A DNA stretch of 26,094 nucleotides from DASQZJ01 sp035638775. Lineage in GTDB: Bacteria; Pseudomonadota; Gammaproteobacteria; UBA5335; SLRW01. Position 1 is the first letter of the stretch. Each line of letters begins with the position of its first letter. Shown piece after piece: positions 6,334 to 14,034 of the stretch. A model generated the notes under the pieces. That model worked only from the letters and a program-made list of their open reading frames with translations, did not search any database and was not told the origin of the DNA. The stretch is from contig DASQZJ010000068.1 in assembly GCA_035638775.1 (NCBI GenBank), forward strand, positions 1 through 26,094, given 5' to 3'. A program made the position numbers and the translations under genes.

Positions 6334-7857
6334 TCAGCGTGCCGCGGACGCCGCGTCTGTCGCTCCCGCTGCGGCCGAGTGCCACCAGCCCCCGCCCATG
6401 GCCACGATCAGGCTGGCCGTGTCCTGCAGGCGCTGCGTGCTGGCCTGGATGTAGCCGAGCCTGGCCCGGGCGTAGCTGCGCTGGGCGTCGAGCAGCTGCA
6501 GCAGGTCGGATTTGCCGGCCCGGTAGCTGATGCGCTGCAGCTCCAGCGAGCTGCTCGCGTTGTCCAGCAGGGTCGTCTGGGCATCGATCAGCTCGGCATC
6601 GTGGGACAGCGCGCGCAGGCTGTCGGAGACCTGCTGGAATCCGGTCAGCACGGTCTGCCGGTAACTCGCCAGGGAGGCCCGGTAGGCATCGACGGCCGCA
6701 CGCTTGTCCGCCCGCAGGGCACCACCATGGAAGAGAGGCTGCAGGGGCGACAGGGCAAGGTTCCAGAAGCGGCTCGCGCTGTCGAACAGCGTCCCGGTCG
6801 CGCCCGACTGCTGTCCGAGGGACGCGGACAGGGTGAAGCTGGGATAGAGGTTCGCGGTGGCGACGCCGATCGCGGCGCTGGCGGCGTGCAGACGGGCCTC
6901 GGCGGCAAGAATGTCCGGCCGCTGGCGCACCAGGGACGACGGCAGGCTCAGCGGTACCTGCGGCGGGAGAGTGAAGTCGTGCAGGCGGAACGCCGGGGGC
7001 GACCATTCTCCCGGCGTATGTCCGATCAGCATGGTGAGTGCGTGGCGTGCGGTGTCGCGCTGCTGCTGCAACGGCGGCAGCAGGATCTGGTCCGAGGCAA
7101 GGCTGGTTTCGGCGGTGATCACGTCGACACGCGCGGCCTTGCCCGCCTGGTATTTCTCCCGCACCAGGGCAAGGTTCCTGCCGTCGGCGTCGATGATCTC
7201 CCGGACCGCCCGGATCTGCGCACTCGTGGACGCGATGGTCAGGGCCTGGCTCACGCTCTGGCCGGTCAGCGTGAGCCAGGCCGCCGCCAGCTCGTAGCGG
7301 CTGACATCGGCGAGGGCCCGCTGCTGCTCGACGTTGCGCCGTATGCCACCGAAGACGTCGAGGCTGTAGCCCGCGTCCGCACTGAGCGAGTAGAGGTTGC
7401 CCACCGACGTTCCGGTCACGCCGGAGGCAGTGCCGCGCTGCCGCGCGGCGCGGGCACCCAGGTCGAGCTGCGGGTACAGCCCGCCGGCGGCCACGGCGAC
7501 GCCTTCCCGCGCTTGCGCGAGCGTCGCACGGGCGGCGGTCAGGGTCGGACTGTCGGCGATGGCCTGTTTCAGAACGACGTCCAGCGCCGGGGCCTTGTAC
7601 ACGGTCCACCAGGTGTCGGAGATGCTGTGCCCCAGCCGGATCTCCTGGTCGCCCTGTCGCCGCGTGGAACGGATGCTCGTCGGCGTCGGCCGTGCGGTGT
7701 AGCGTTGCGCATGCGGTGCCGAGGGCGGAACGAAGTCCGGCCCGACGGCGCAGGCCGTGAGTGGGAGGACGAGCGCCAGTACCGGGAGACGGAGCAGGGC
7801 AGGTCTCCTGCGGCGTCCGTCGCGCGCGGCTTTCGTCTGGTGCAGCCTGGCGGTCAT
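6334..7857 (-). CDS. NodT/OprM-type outer membrane factor lipoprotein of the MacAB exporter
   Basis: 507 aa. A long basic N-terminus leads into a lipoprotein signal (PVLALVLPLTAC) with lipidated Cys36, followed by AVGPDF, the hallmark of NodT-family efflux lipoproteins. Two TolC-like repeats follow, with the characteristic RPDILAAEARLHAASAAIG segment in the second. It should form the trimeric outer-membrane channel for the MacA-MacB pair. The start codon overlaps the macB stop by 4 bp (ATGA), showing translational coupling and a dedicated channel rather than use of a shared TolC. The C-terminal ~20 residues are Ala-rich and probably disordered. The arrangement resembles pvdRT-opmQ and other MacAB-OMF operons. 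Confidence 0.9.
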   Translation of the reverse strand: MTARLHQTKAARDGRRRRPALLRLPVLALVLPLTACAVGPDFVPPSAPHAQRYTARPTPTSIRSTRRQGDQEIRLGHSISDTWWTVYKAPALDVVLKQAIADSPTLTAARATLAQAREGVAVAAGGLYPQLDLGARAARQRGTASGVTGTSVGNLYSLSADAGYSLDVFGGIRRNVEQQRALADVSRYELAAAWLTLTGQSVSQALTIASTSAQIRAVREIIDADGRNLALVREKYQAGKAARVDVITAETSLASDQILLPPLQQQRDTARHALTMLIGHTPGEWSPPAFRLHDFTLPPQVPLSLPSSLVRQRPDILAAEARLHAASAAIGVATANLYPSFTLSASLGQQSGATGTLFDSASRFWNLALSPLQPLFHGGALRADKRAAVDAYRASLASYRQTVLTGFQQVSDSLRALSHDAELIDAQTTLLDNASSSLELQRISYRAGKSDLLQLLDAQRSYARARLGYIQASTQRLQDTASLIVAMGGGWWHSAAAGATDAASAAR

Positions 7858-9929
7858 TCGTAGCGCAACGCCTCGATGGGGTTCATTCCGGCTGCCCGCC
7901 GGGCCGGGTAGTAGCCGAAGAACACGCCCACGGCGCCCGAGAACAGGAAGCCTCCTGCCATCGCGAGCGCCGAGAGCTGGGTCGGCCAGCCGGCGGTCAG
8001 CGATACCAGCTCCGAGACCACGACCCCGGCGAGGATGCCGGCGACGCCGCCGATGATGCCGAGCAGCACGGCCTCGACCAGGAACTGCAGGAGCACGTGG
8101 ATGCGGCGGGCGCCGATGGCCATGCGCAGGCCGATCTCGCGCGTGCGCTCGGTCACCGACACCAGCAGGATGTTCATGATCCCGATGCCGCCCACCAGCA
8201 GCGAGATGGAGGCGACCGCCGCCAGCAGCACGCCCAGGATGCGGGCATTGCCGCGGGCCGCCTCGGCGATGTCGCTGATGTTGCGCACGTTGAAATCCAG
8301 CGTGTCGCTGTTCTGGATGTGGTGGCGGCGGCTGAGGATCCGGGTGACCTGGTCAATCGCGGACTGGACCAGCGCCGGGCTGCGGGCCTGGACGAAGATG
8401 ATGTTGACGAAGCCGGTCAGCCGGGGCGGGGTGCCGAACGGGTTGACCGGCTGGCCGTAGATCCAGTTGCTGGGGGTCTCGGTGCTCGAGGGCGCGGCCA
8501 CGCCGATCACCTTGCGCTCGGCGGTCGAGAACGGAATCATCACGGTGTCGTCCTGGTCGTGGCCGAAGCCGGTCTGCCCGCGGGCACTGAGCAGGCCCAC
8601 CACCTGCATCGGCACGTTGCGCACCAGGATGGTGGCGCCGATGGGATTTTCGTGCGGGCCGAACAGGTTGCGATACACCGTCTGCCCGATCAGGCACACC
8701 CGCGCGGCCGCGGCCTCGTCCTGCCCGTTCAGGCTGCGCCCGGCGGTGACGGGCCAGCGGCGGATGCTGAAATAGGCCGGCGTCACTCCCTGGATTCCGG
8801 TGTTCCAGTTCTGGCCGCCGTACTGGATCTGGCCGGCGCCCCGGATCTGGTAGCTGACGTTGGCCACCGCCGTCGCTTCCCTGCGGATGGCCTCCGCGTC
8901 GGAAACGGTCAGGGTGGAGGCGCTGCCGAAGCCGCCCCGGACGCCGCCGGCGTGGGTCGCTCCGGGGAGCACCACGATCATGTTGGTGCCCAGCGCCTCC
9001 ATCTGGGCGGCCACCGCGGCATTGGCGCCCTGGCCGACCGCCACCATGGTGATCAGCGCCGCCACGCCGATGAAGATGCCGAGCATGGTGAGGGCGGACC
9101 GCATCTTGTTGCGGAAGATCGCGCGGGCGGCCACCAGCAACGCCATCCCGGCCAAGGGCAGCGTGAAGCCCGCCTCCGGGAAAGGGGCCGTCTCGGGCGA
9201 CGCCGGCGCGTGCTGTTCGGTCTCCCGACCCGCGTGGTTGTGCTCGTCCGAGATCACCTGGCCGTCGCGCATGGTGATGACCCGGTCCGCCCAGGCCGCC
9301 ATGTCCGACTCGTGGGTCACCAGCACCACGGTCAGGCCGCGCTCCCGGTTCAGGACGCGCAGCATCTGCATGATCTCCTCGGCGGTGCGGGAGTCGAGGT
9401 TTCCCGTGGGCTCATCGGCGAGCAGCAGCACCGGGTCATTGATCAGTGCCCGGGCGATGGCCACGCGCTGTTGCTGTCCTCCCGAGAGTTGCCCCGGAGT
9501 ATTGCCCGACCGCTCGCCGAGCCCCACGGCGGCGAGCGCCTGCTGGGCTCTCGCATTGCCGGTGCGCAGTCCGCCCGAGTACAGCAGGGGGAGTGCGACA
9601 TTCTCCAGCGCGCTGGTCCGCGGCAGCAAATTGAAGCTCTGGAACACGAAGCCGATCCGCCGGCTGCGGATCCGGGCCAGTGCCGGCTCGTCCTGGGCGC
9701 CGACGTCGACGTCTTCCAGGCGGTAGCTGCCGGCGTCCGGCCGGTCGAGGCAGCCGAGGAGATGCATCAGGGTGGACTTGCCCGATCCCGACGAGCCCAT
9801 GATGGCGATGAACTCGCCATGGGCGATGTCGAGGTCGACGCCGCGCAGCGCCTGTACCGACACGTCACCGGCGCGGTAGGTGCGCGTGAGGCCGCGCACC
9901 TGGATCAGTGGCTGCCGGGTCCCGGCCAT
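7854..9929 (-). CDS. macB: MacB-type ABC transporter (ATPase-permease fusion)
   Basis: 691 aa from the ATG at 9929 (a GTG one codon upstream is the alternative; GAGG sits 8 nt before the ATG). The N-terminal ATPase has Walker A GSSGSGKST, a Q-loop (FVFQSFN), signature LSGGQQQR and Walker B LLLADEPTGNLD. After a variable linker comes TM1 (~res. 270-295), a large MacB periplasmic core domain (~300-560), and three C-terminal TM helices of the FtsX fold containing the typical RTREIGLRMAIGARR loop. MacB drives export of periplasmic substrates (macrolides, siderophores, lipopeptides, enterotoxin in known cases) by mechanotransmission. It sits between macA (10 bp upstream) and the outer membrane factor (4-bp overlap). 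Substrate not inferable. Confidence 0.93.
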   Translation of the reverse strand: MAGTRQPLIQVRGLTRTYRAGDVSVQALRGVDLDIAHGEFIAIMGSSGSGKSTLMHLLGCLDRPDAGSYRLEDVDVGAQDEPALARIRSRRIGFVFQSFNLLPRTSALENVALPLLYSGGLRTGNARAQQALAAVGLGERSGNTPGQLSGGQQQRVAIARALINDPVLLLADEPTGNLDSRTAEEIMQMLRVLNRERGLTVVLVTHESDMAAWADRVITMRDGQVISDEHNHAGRETEQHAPASPETAPFPEAGFTLPLAGMALLVAARAIFRNKMRSALTMLGIFIGVAALITMVAVGQGANAAVAAQMEALGTNMIVVLPGATHAGGVRGGFGSASTLTVSDAEAIRREATAVANVSYQIRGAGQIQYGGQNWNTGIQGVTPAYFSIRRWPVTAGRSLNGQDEAAAARVCLIGQTVYRNLFGPHENPIGATILVRNVPMQVVGLLSARGQTGFGHDQDDTVMIPFSTAERKVIGVAAPSSTETPSNWIYGQPVNPFGTPPRLTGFVNIIFVQARSPALVQSAIDQVTRILSRRHHIQNSDTLDFNVRNISDIAEAARGNARILGVLLAAVASISLLVGGIGIMNILLVSVTERTREIGLRMAIGARRIHVLLQFLVEAVLLGIIGGVAGILAGVVVSELVSLTAGWPTQLSALAMAGGFLFSGAVGVFFGYYPARRAAGMNPIEALRYE

Positions 9930-9939
9930 CACGCGCGCC

Positions 9940-11127
9940 TCACAGCCGGAAAGGGCTGCGGCCGGGACCGCGCCCCCGGCGGGCCGCGCCGCCGGCCTCG
10001 TCCGTGATTACAGCGTCGCCCTCGTGCAGCCCGCCAGCGGTGATCTCTGCCCAGTTGCTGTCCTGCAGGCCCATCGTGACCGGTACAAGCACCGGCCGGC
10101 CGTCACGCAGGATCCAGACATGGGAGCCGCGGGAAGGGCCGGCGGGGCTCGCCTGGGCACCACCGGACGGTACCGGTCCGCCGGGCTCGAAGCGCAGCGC
10201 CTGGAGGGGTACCCGCAGGACGTTGCGGCGCTCCCGGGTGATGATGCGCGCATTGGCGGTCATGCCCGGGAACAGCTTCAGGTCGGGATTGTCAACGCCG
10301 ATCACGACGTCGTAGGTGACCACGTTCTGGACCGTAATCGGTGCCTGACGGACCTGCGTGACCACGCCGTGAAAGGTGCTGCCGGGGTAGGCCTCGACAG
10401 TGAACTCGGCCTTCTGGCCGACGTGGGCGTCGCCGACGTCGGATTCGCTGACATTGGTATCGACCTGCATCTTGGTCAGGTCCTGGGCGATCAGGAACAG
10501 GGTCGGGGTCTGGAAGCTGGCCGCCACGGTCTGGCCGACGTCGACGTTGCGCGAGACCACGGTGCCGTCCACGGGCGAGATGATCCGGGTGTAGTCGAGG
10601 TTGACCTGGGCGGCCTCCAGCGCCGCCTTGCGCTGCTCGATGGTGGCCTTGTCCAGTTCCACCTGCGCCGTCGCCTGGCGATAGGCGCTGCGCTCGCTGT
10701 CGAGGGTGTCGCGCGAGACGATCCCGCGCTTGTACAGCGGGCGATCCCGCTCGTAGTTGGTCCTGGCGTACGCCAGGCCTGCCTGGTCCTTGGCCAGCTG
10801 CGCCTTCGCACTGGAGAGGTTGGCGCGGGCCTGGTCCACCGCCATACCGTACGGACGGGGGTCGATCCGGGCGCAGAGCTCGCCGGCCTTGACGCGCGTA
10901 TTGAAATCGCAGGAGATCGACTGGATGCGGCCGGAGACGTAGGAACCGACCTGCACCGTCACCACCGGATTCACCGTGCCGGTGGTGATGATGGTCTGCA
11001 CGACGTCGCCACGGCCCGCCCGGCTCGTGGTGTAGCTCGGCGCGGCAGGGCGTCCGCGCCAGTAGAGGACCGCGCCGGCCACGATCACGGCCAGGACCAG
11101 GGCGCCGATCCATGCGAGTCTTTTCAT
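9940..11127 (-). CDS. macA: MacA-type periplasmic adaptor (HlyD family)
   Basis: 395 aa. The start at 11127 is chosen because the N-terminal membrane anchor (MKRLAWIGALVLAVIVAGAV) follows directly, GGAAG lies just upstream, and a -10 element at 11178-11183 would exclude longer readings. Domains in order: TM anchor (~4-24), first half of the lipoyl domain (VQVGSYVSGRIQSI), coiled-coil hairpin (~100-165), second lipoyl half (IISPVDGTVVSRNVDVGQTV), then beta-barrel and membrane-proximal domains. It joins MacB to the outer membrane factor. First gene of a three-gene operon. A pair of GTAAC-like half-sites lies upstream of the promoter, suggesting control by the nearby two-component system. Confidence 0.92.
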   Translation of the reverse strand: MKRLAWIGALVLAVIVAGAVLYWRGRPAAPSYTTSRAGRGDVVQTIITTGTVNPVVTVQVGSYVSGRIQSISCDFNTRVKAGELCARIDPRPYGMAVDQARANLSSAKAQLAKDQAGLAYARTNYERDRPLYKRGIVSRDTLDSERSAYRQATAQVELDKATIEQRKAALEAAQVNLDYTRIISPVDGTVVSRNVDVGQTVAASFQTPTLFLIAQDLTKMQVDTNVSESDVGDAHVGQKAEFTVEAYPGSTFHGVVTQVRQAPITVQNVVTYDVVIGVDNPDLKLFPGMTANARIITRERRNVLRVPLQALRFEPGGPVPSGGAQASPAGPSRGSHVWILRDGRPVLVPVTMGLQDSNWAEITAGGLHEGDAVITDEAGGAARRGRGPGRSPFRL

Positions 11128-11177
11128 TCCGCTTCCATGTTCCCGCCCCGCGCTGTCTGCCGGGGCCTGCGAGCGAG

Positions 11178-11183
11178 ATTCTA
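11178..11183 (-). promoter_or_regulatory. Candidate -10 element of the macA operon
   Basis: TAGAAT on the minus strand (five of six consensus bases), 50 bp before the macA ATG. No good -35 lies 17 bp upstream; a GTTACA at 11210-11205 is about 21 bp upstream, consistent with an activator-assisted promoter. Confidence 0.5.
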
Positions 11184-11204
11184 GCCGCGCAGCCCGCAAG
11201 GCGG

Positions 11205-11241
11205 TGTAACCGAACTTTTGCGGTGCGTAACGCAATGTAAG
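11205..11241 (-). promoter_or_regulatory. Candidate CpxR/RstA-like operator of the macAB operon
   Basis: GTAAC at 11227-11231 and GTAAG at 11237-11241 are 10 bp apart; on the minus strand this reads TACATTGCGTTACG, close to the E. coli RstA box TACAT-N-T-N-GTTACA. A further TGTAAC at 11205-11210 lies 21 bp (two turns) away in the same orientation, next to the -35 position. It matches the boxes at 3079-3094 and 5261-5276. Confidence 0.55.
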
Positions 11242-11311
11242 GCCGGCGCCGGCCGAACGCGCTGACCCTGGTCAATGGTCGGGACAGGCAGCCGCCCGCA
11301 GGCTCCGGAAC

Positions 11312-11342
11312 CTGACACCGTCGCCGGGATGGCTAGTACAAT
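11312..11342 (+). promoter_or_regulatory. Candidate sigma-70 promoter of pepN
   Basis: CTGACA (11312-11317) and TACAAT (11337-11342), each five of six to consensus, separated by a long 19-bp spacer. The predicted start near 11349 leaves a ~25-nt leader before the ATG at 11374, which supports that start over the in-frame ATGs upstream. Confidence 0.45.
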
Positions 11343-11373
11343 GGCTTCCCCATCCGACGAGGAGCCGCGTGCC

Positions 11374-14022
11374 ATGCCCAGATCCGAGCCCCGCGCCGTC
11401 CGTCTCGAGGACTACACGCCACCGGCGTTCCTGGTCGACGAGATCGACCTGTCGCTCGACCTGCACGAGGAGTGCGCCGACGTCCGCGCGCGGATGCTGC
11501 TGCGGCGCAACCCGGAGGCCGCCGACACGGCTGCCCCGCTGGTGCTGCGGGGTGAGCACCAGGAGCTGCTGGACGTGTTCCTGGAGGACCGCCGTCTGGA
11601 CCCGGACGAATACCGTCTGGACGACGCCGGGCTGACCCTCGAGGCGGTTCCGGAGCAGTTCGAGCTGACCGTCGAGAGCCGCAACCGCCCGCAGGACAAT
11701 ACGGCCCTGGAAGGGCTCTACCGTTCGGGCGGCAACTTCTTTACCCAGTGCGAGGCCGAGGGTTTCCGGCGCATCACCTACTACCCGGACCGCCCGGACG
11801 TGCTCGCGCGCTTCACCACGACCATCGAGGCCGACCGGGCGCGATACCCGGTGCTGCTTTCCAACGGCAACCGCATTGCCGAGGGTGACGCCGGCGACGG
11901 GCGTCATTTCGTCACCTGGCAGGACCCGTTCCCGAAGCCGAGCTACCTCTTCGCGCTGGTCGCGGGGGACCTGGCCTGCGTGGAGGACGAGTTCGTGACC
12001 CGGTCCGGCCGGCGCGTACCCCTGCGTCTGTACGTGCGTCCCGGCGACGAGCCCAAGGGCCCGCACGCCCTGAAGTCGCTCAAGAAGGCGATGGCCTGGG
12101 ACGAGCGGACCTTCGGTCTGGAATACGACCTGGACCTGTACATGATCGTGGCGGTGAGCGACTTCAACATGGGGGCGATGGAGAACAAGGGGCTGAACCT
12201 GTTCAACTCCCAGTACGTGCTGGCCAGCACCGAAACCGCCACGGACCAGGATTTCGAGAACATCGAGAGCGTGGTGGCCCACGAGTACTTCCACAACTGG
12301 ACCGGCAACCGCGTGACCTGTCGCGACTGGTTCCAGCTGAGCCTCAAGGAGGGGCTGACCGTCTTCCGCGAGCACCTGTTCTCGTCGGAGATGCACTCGG
12401 CGGCGGTCCACCGCATCCGCAATACGCAGATGATCCGCTCGGTGCAGTTCCCGGAGGACGCCGGACCCACGGCCCACCCGGTGCGTCCGGACTCCTACTT
12501 GGAGATCAACAACTTCTACACGCCGACCGTGTACGAGAAGGGGGCCGAGGTCATCCGCATGCTGCACACTCTGCTCGGTCAGGACGGTTTCCGCCGCGGC
12601 ATGGATCTCTACATCGGCCGACACGACGGCCAGGCGGCGACCATCGAGGACTTTGTCGGCGCCATGGCCGAGGCCAACGGGCGTGACTTCGGCCAGTTCA
12701 TGCGCTGGTACGAGCAGGCGGGCACGCCCCGGGTCGAGGCACGCGGTGAATTCGACCCGGAAGGCCGCCGCTACCGCCTGACGCTGCGCCAGAGCTGCCT
12801 CCCGACCCCCGGGCAGTCGCGCAAGCAGCCGTTCCACATTCCCGTACGGACGGCACTGCTCGACCCGCGCGGGGAGCCGCTGCCGCTGCGCCTGGAGGGC
12901 GAGGACGAGGCTCCCGGCGAGCGGGTCCTGGAGCTGACCGCCGAGGAGCAGGTGTTCGAGTTCCGGGACGTGCCCGAGCAGCCCGTGCCGTCGCTGCTGC
13001 GCGACTTCTCCGCTCCCGTGTATCTGGACGCGGGGCTCTCGGAGGCCGAGCTGCATTTCCTGATGGCGCACGACCGCGACCCGTTCGGCCGCTGGGAGGC
13101 GGGCCACCAGCTGTTCACGCGCCTGCTCCTGGAACGCGCGAACGCGGGCGAGCCGGGCGGCGGCGTGCCGGCGGGACTGCTCGAGGCGGTCGCCGCGCTG
13201 CTGGAGGACGAGTTTGTGGACCCGTCCCTGGCGGCCGAGGCGCTGCGTCTGCCGGGCTTCGATTACCTTGCCGGGCTGATGGAGCCGGTTCGGGTGGAGG
13301 CCCTGGACGATGCCCGCGAACACCTGCGGGCCGGACTCGCGGAGGCCTTGCGCGACTCGTTCCTGCGCGTGTTCGAACGGTGCCGAGCCGACGGTCCGTA
13401 CCGGTTCGATGCCGACGCCGTCGCGCGCCGCCGGCTGCGCGGGGCCTGCCTGTCGTACCTGGTGGCGGCCGGCGCGGGGCGTGGCGACATCCTGCAAAGT
13501 TGCGAGGTCCAGTTCGACAACGCGGACAACATGACCGACGCCATGATGGCACTCGCGGCACTGACGGAACGGGGCGACGCGGCCGGTGACCGTGCCCTGG
13601 ACCGCTTCCACGAGCGCTGGCGGCACGATGCGCTGGTGCTGGACAAGTGGTTCGCCGTGCAGGCGGTATCCAGGCGGCCCGACGCCTTCGAGCGGGTGCA
13701 GGCGCTGTGCGCCCACCCGGACTTCGACATTCGCAATCCCAACCGGGTGCGGGCGCTGCTCGGCACGTTCTGCCGGGGCAACCCGCGCCACTTTCACCGT
13801 GCGGACGGAGCCGGGTATCGCTTTCTGGCGGACCGTGTGCTGGAGCTGGCCCCTCTCAATCCGCAGGTGTCGGCCCGTCTGCTGGGACCGCTGCGGGACT
13901 GGCGGCGCTACGAACCCTCCCGGAGCCGGCTGATGAAAGCCGAGCTCGAGCGGATTCTGGCCAGCCCGGAGCTGCCCAACGACGTTTACGAAATGGCCAG
14001 CAAGAGTCTCGGGCAGGCCTGA
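11374..14022 (+). CDS. pepN: Aminopeptidase N (M1 family zinc metallopeptidase)
   Basis: 882 aa (E. coli PepN is 870). The start at 11374 has GAGGAG 9 nt upstream and matches the family start just before the first beta domain (DYTPPAFLVDEIDLSLDL). The exopeptidase motif GAMEN is at 267-271. The zinc site HEYFHNW gives His303, Glu304, His307, with the third ligand Glu326 eighteen residues further on (SLKEGLTVF). A beta-sandwich and a helical C-terminal domain complete the protein. It cleaves N-terminal residues from peptides in the cytoplasm as part of general peptide turnover. It is divergent from the macAB operon and convergent with the PAS sensor gene (12 bp between stops); no terminator is evident there. 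Confidence 0.96.
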   Translation: MPRSEPRAVRLEDYTPPAFLVDEIDLSLDLHEECADVRARMLLRRNPEAADTAAPLVLRGEHQELLDVFLEDRRLDPDEYRLDDAGLTLEAVPEQFELTVESRNRPQDNTALEGLYRSGGNFFTQCEAEGFRRITYYPDRPDVLARFTTTIEADRARYPVLLSNGNRIAEGDAGDGRHFVTWQDPFPKPSYLFALVAGDLACVEDEFVTRSGRRVPLRLYVRPGDEPKGPHALKSLKKAMAWDERTFGLEYDLDLYMIVAVSDFNMGAMENKGLNLFNSQYVLASTETATDQDFENIESVVAHEYFHNWTGNRVTCRDWFQLSLKEGLTVFREHLFSSEMHSAAVHRIRNTQMIRSVQFPEDAGPTAHPVRPDSYLEINNFYTPTVYEKGAEVIRMLHTLLGQDGFRRGMDLYIGRHDGQAATIEDFVGAMAEANGRDFGQFMRWYEQAGTPRVEARGEFDPEGRRYRLTLRQSCLPTPGQSRKQPFHIPVRTALLDPRGEPLPLRLEGEDEAPGERVLELTAEEQVFEFRDVPEQPVPSLLRDFSAPVYLDAGLSEAELHFLMAHDRDPFGRWEAGHQLFTRLLLERANAGEPGGGVPAGLLEAVAALLEDEFVDPSLAAEALRLPGFDYLAGLMEPVRVEALDDAREHLRAGLAEALRDSFLRVFERCRADGPYRFDADAVARRRLRGACLSYLVAAGAGRGDILQSCEVQFDNADNMTDAMMALAALTERGDAAGDRALDRFHERWRHDALVLDKWFAVQAVSRRPDAFERVQALCAHPDFDIRNPNRVRALLGTFCRGNPRHFHRADGAGYRFLADRVLELAPLNPQVSARLLGPLRDWRRYEPSRSRLMKAELERILASPELPNDVYEMASKSLGQA

Positions 14023-14034
14023 CGGGGCGGTCGC

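Noticed and set aside
7761..10007. 748-codon plus-strand open frame across macB
   Set aside because: Composition is that of an antisense shadow (His/Gln/Gly/Arg-rich, no domain), while the minus strand carries a complete MacB.
11241..11254. Perfect 14-bp palindrome GGCCGGCGCCGGCC beside the macA operator
   Set aside because: Built entirely of G and C in a high-GC genome, so a chance occurrence is likely; nothing ties it to either promoter.
11272..13797. 841-codon open frame antisense to pepN
   Set aside because: It mirrors pepN codon structure in high-GC DNA, its translation has no recognisable domain, and the plus strand encodes an intact M1 peptidase.
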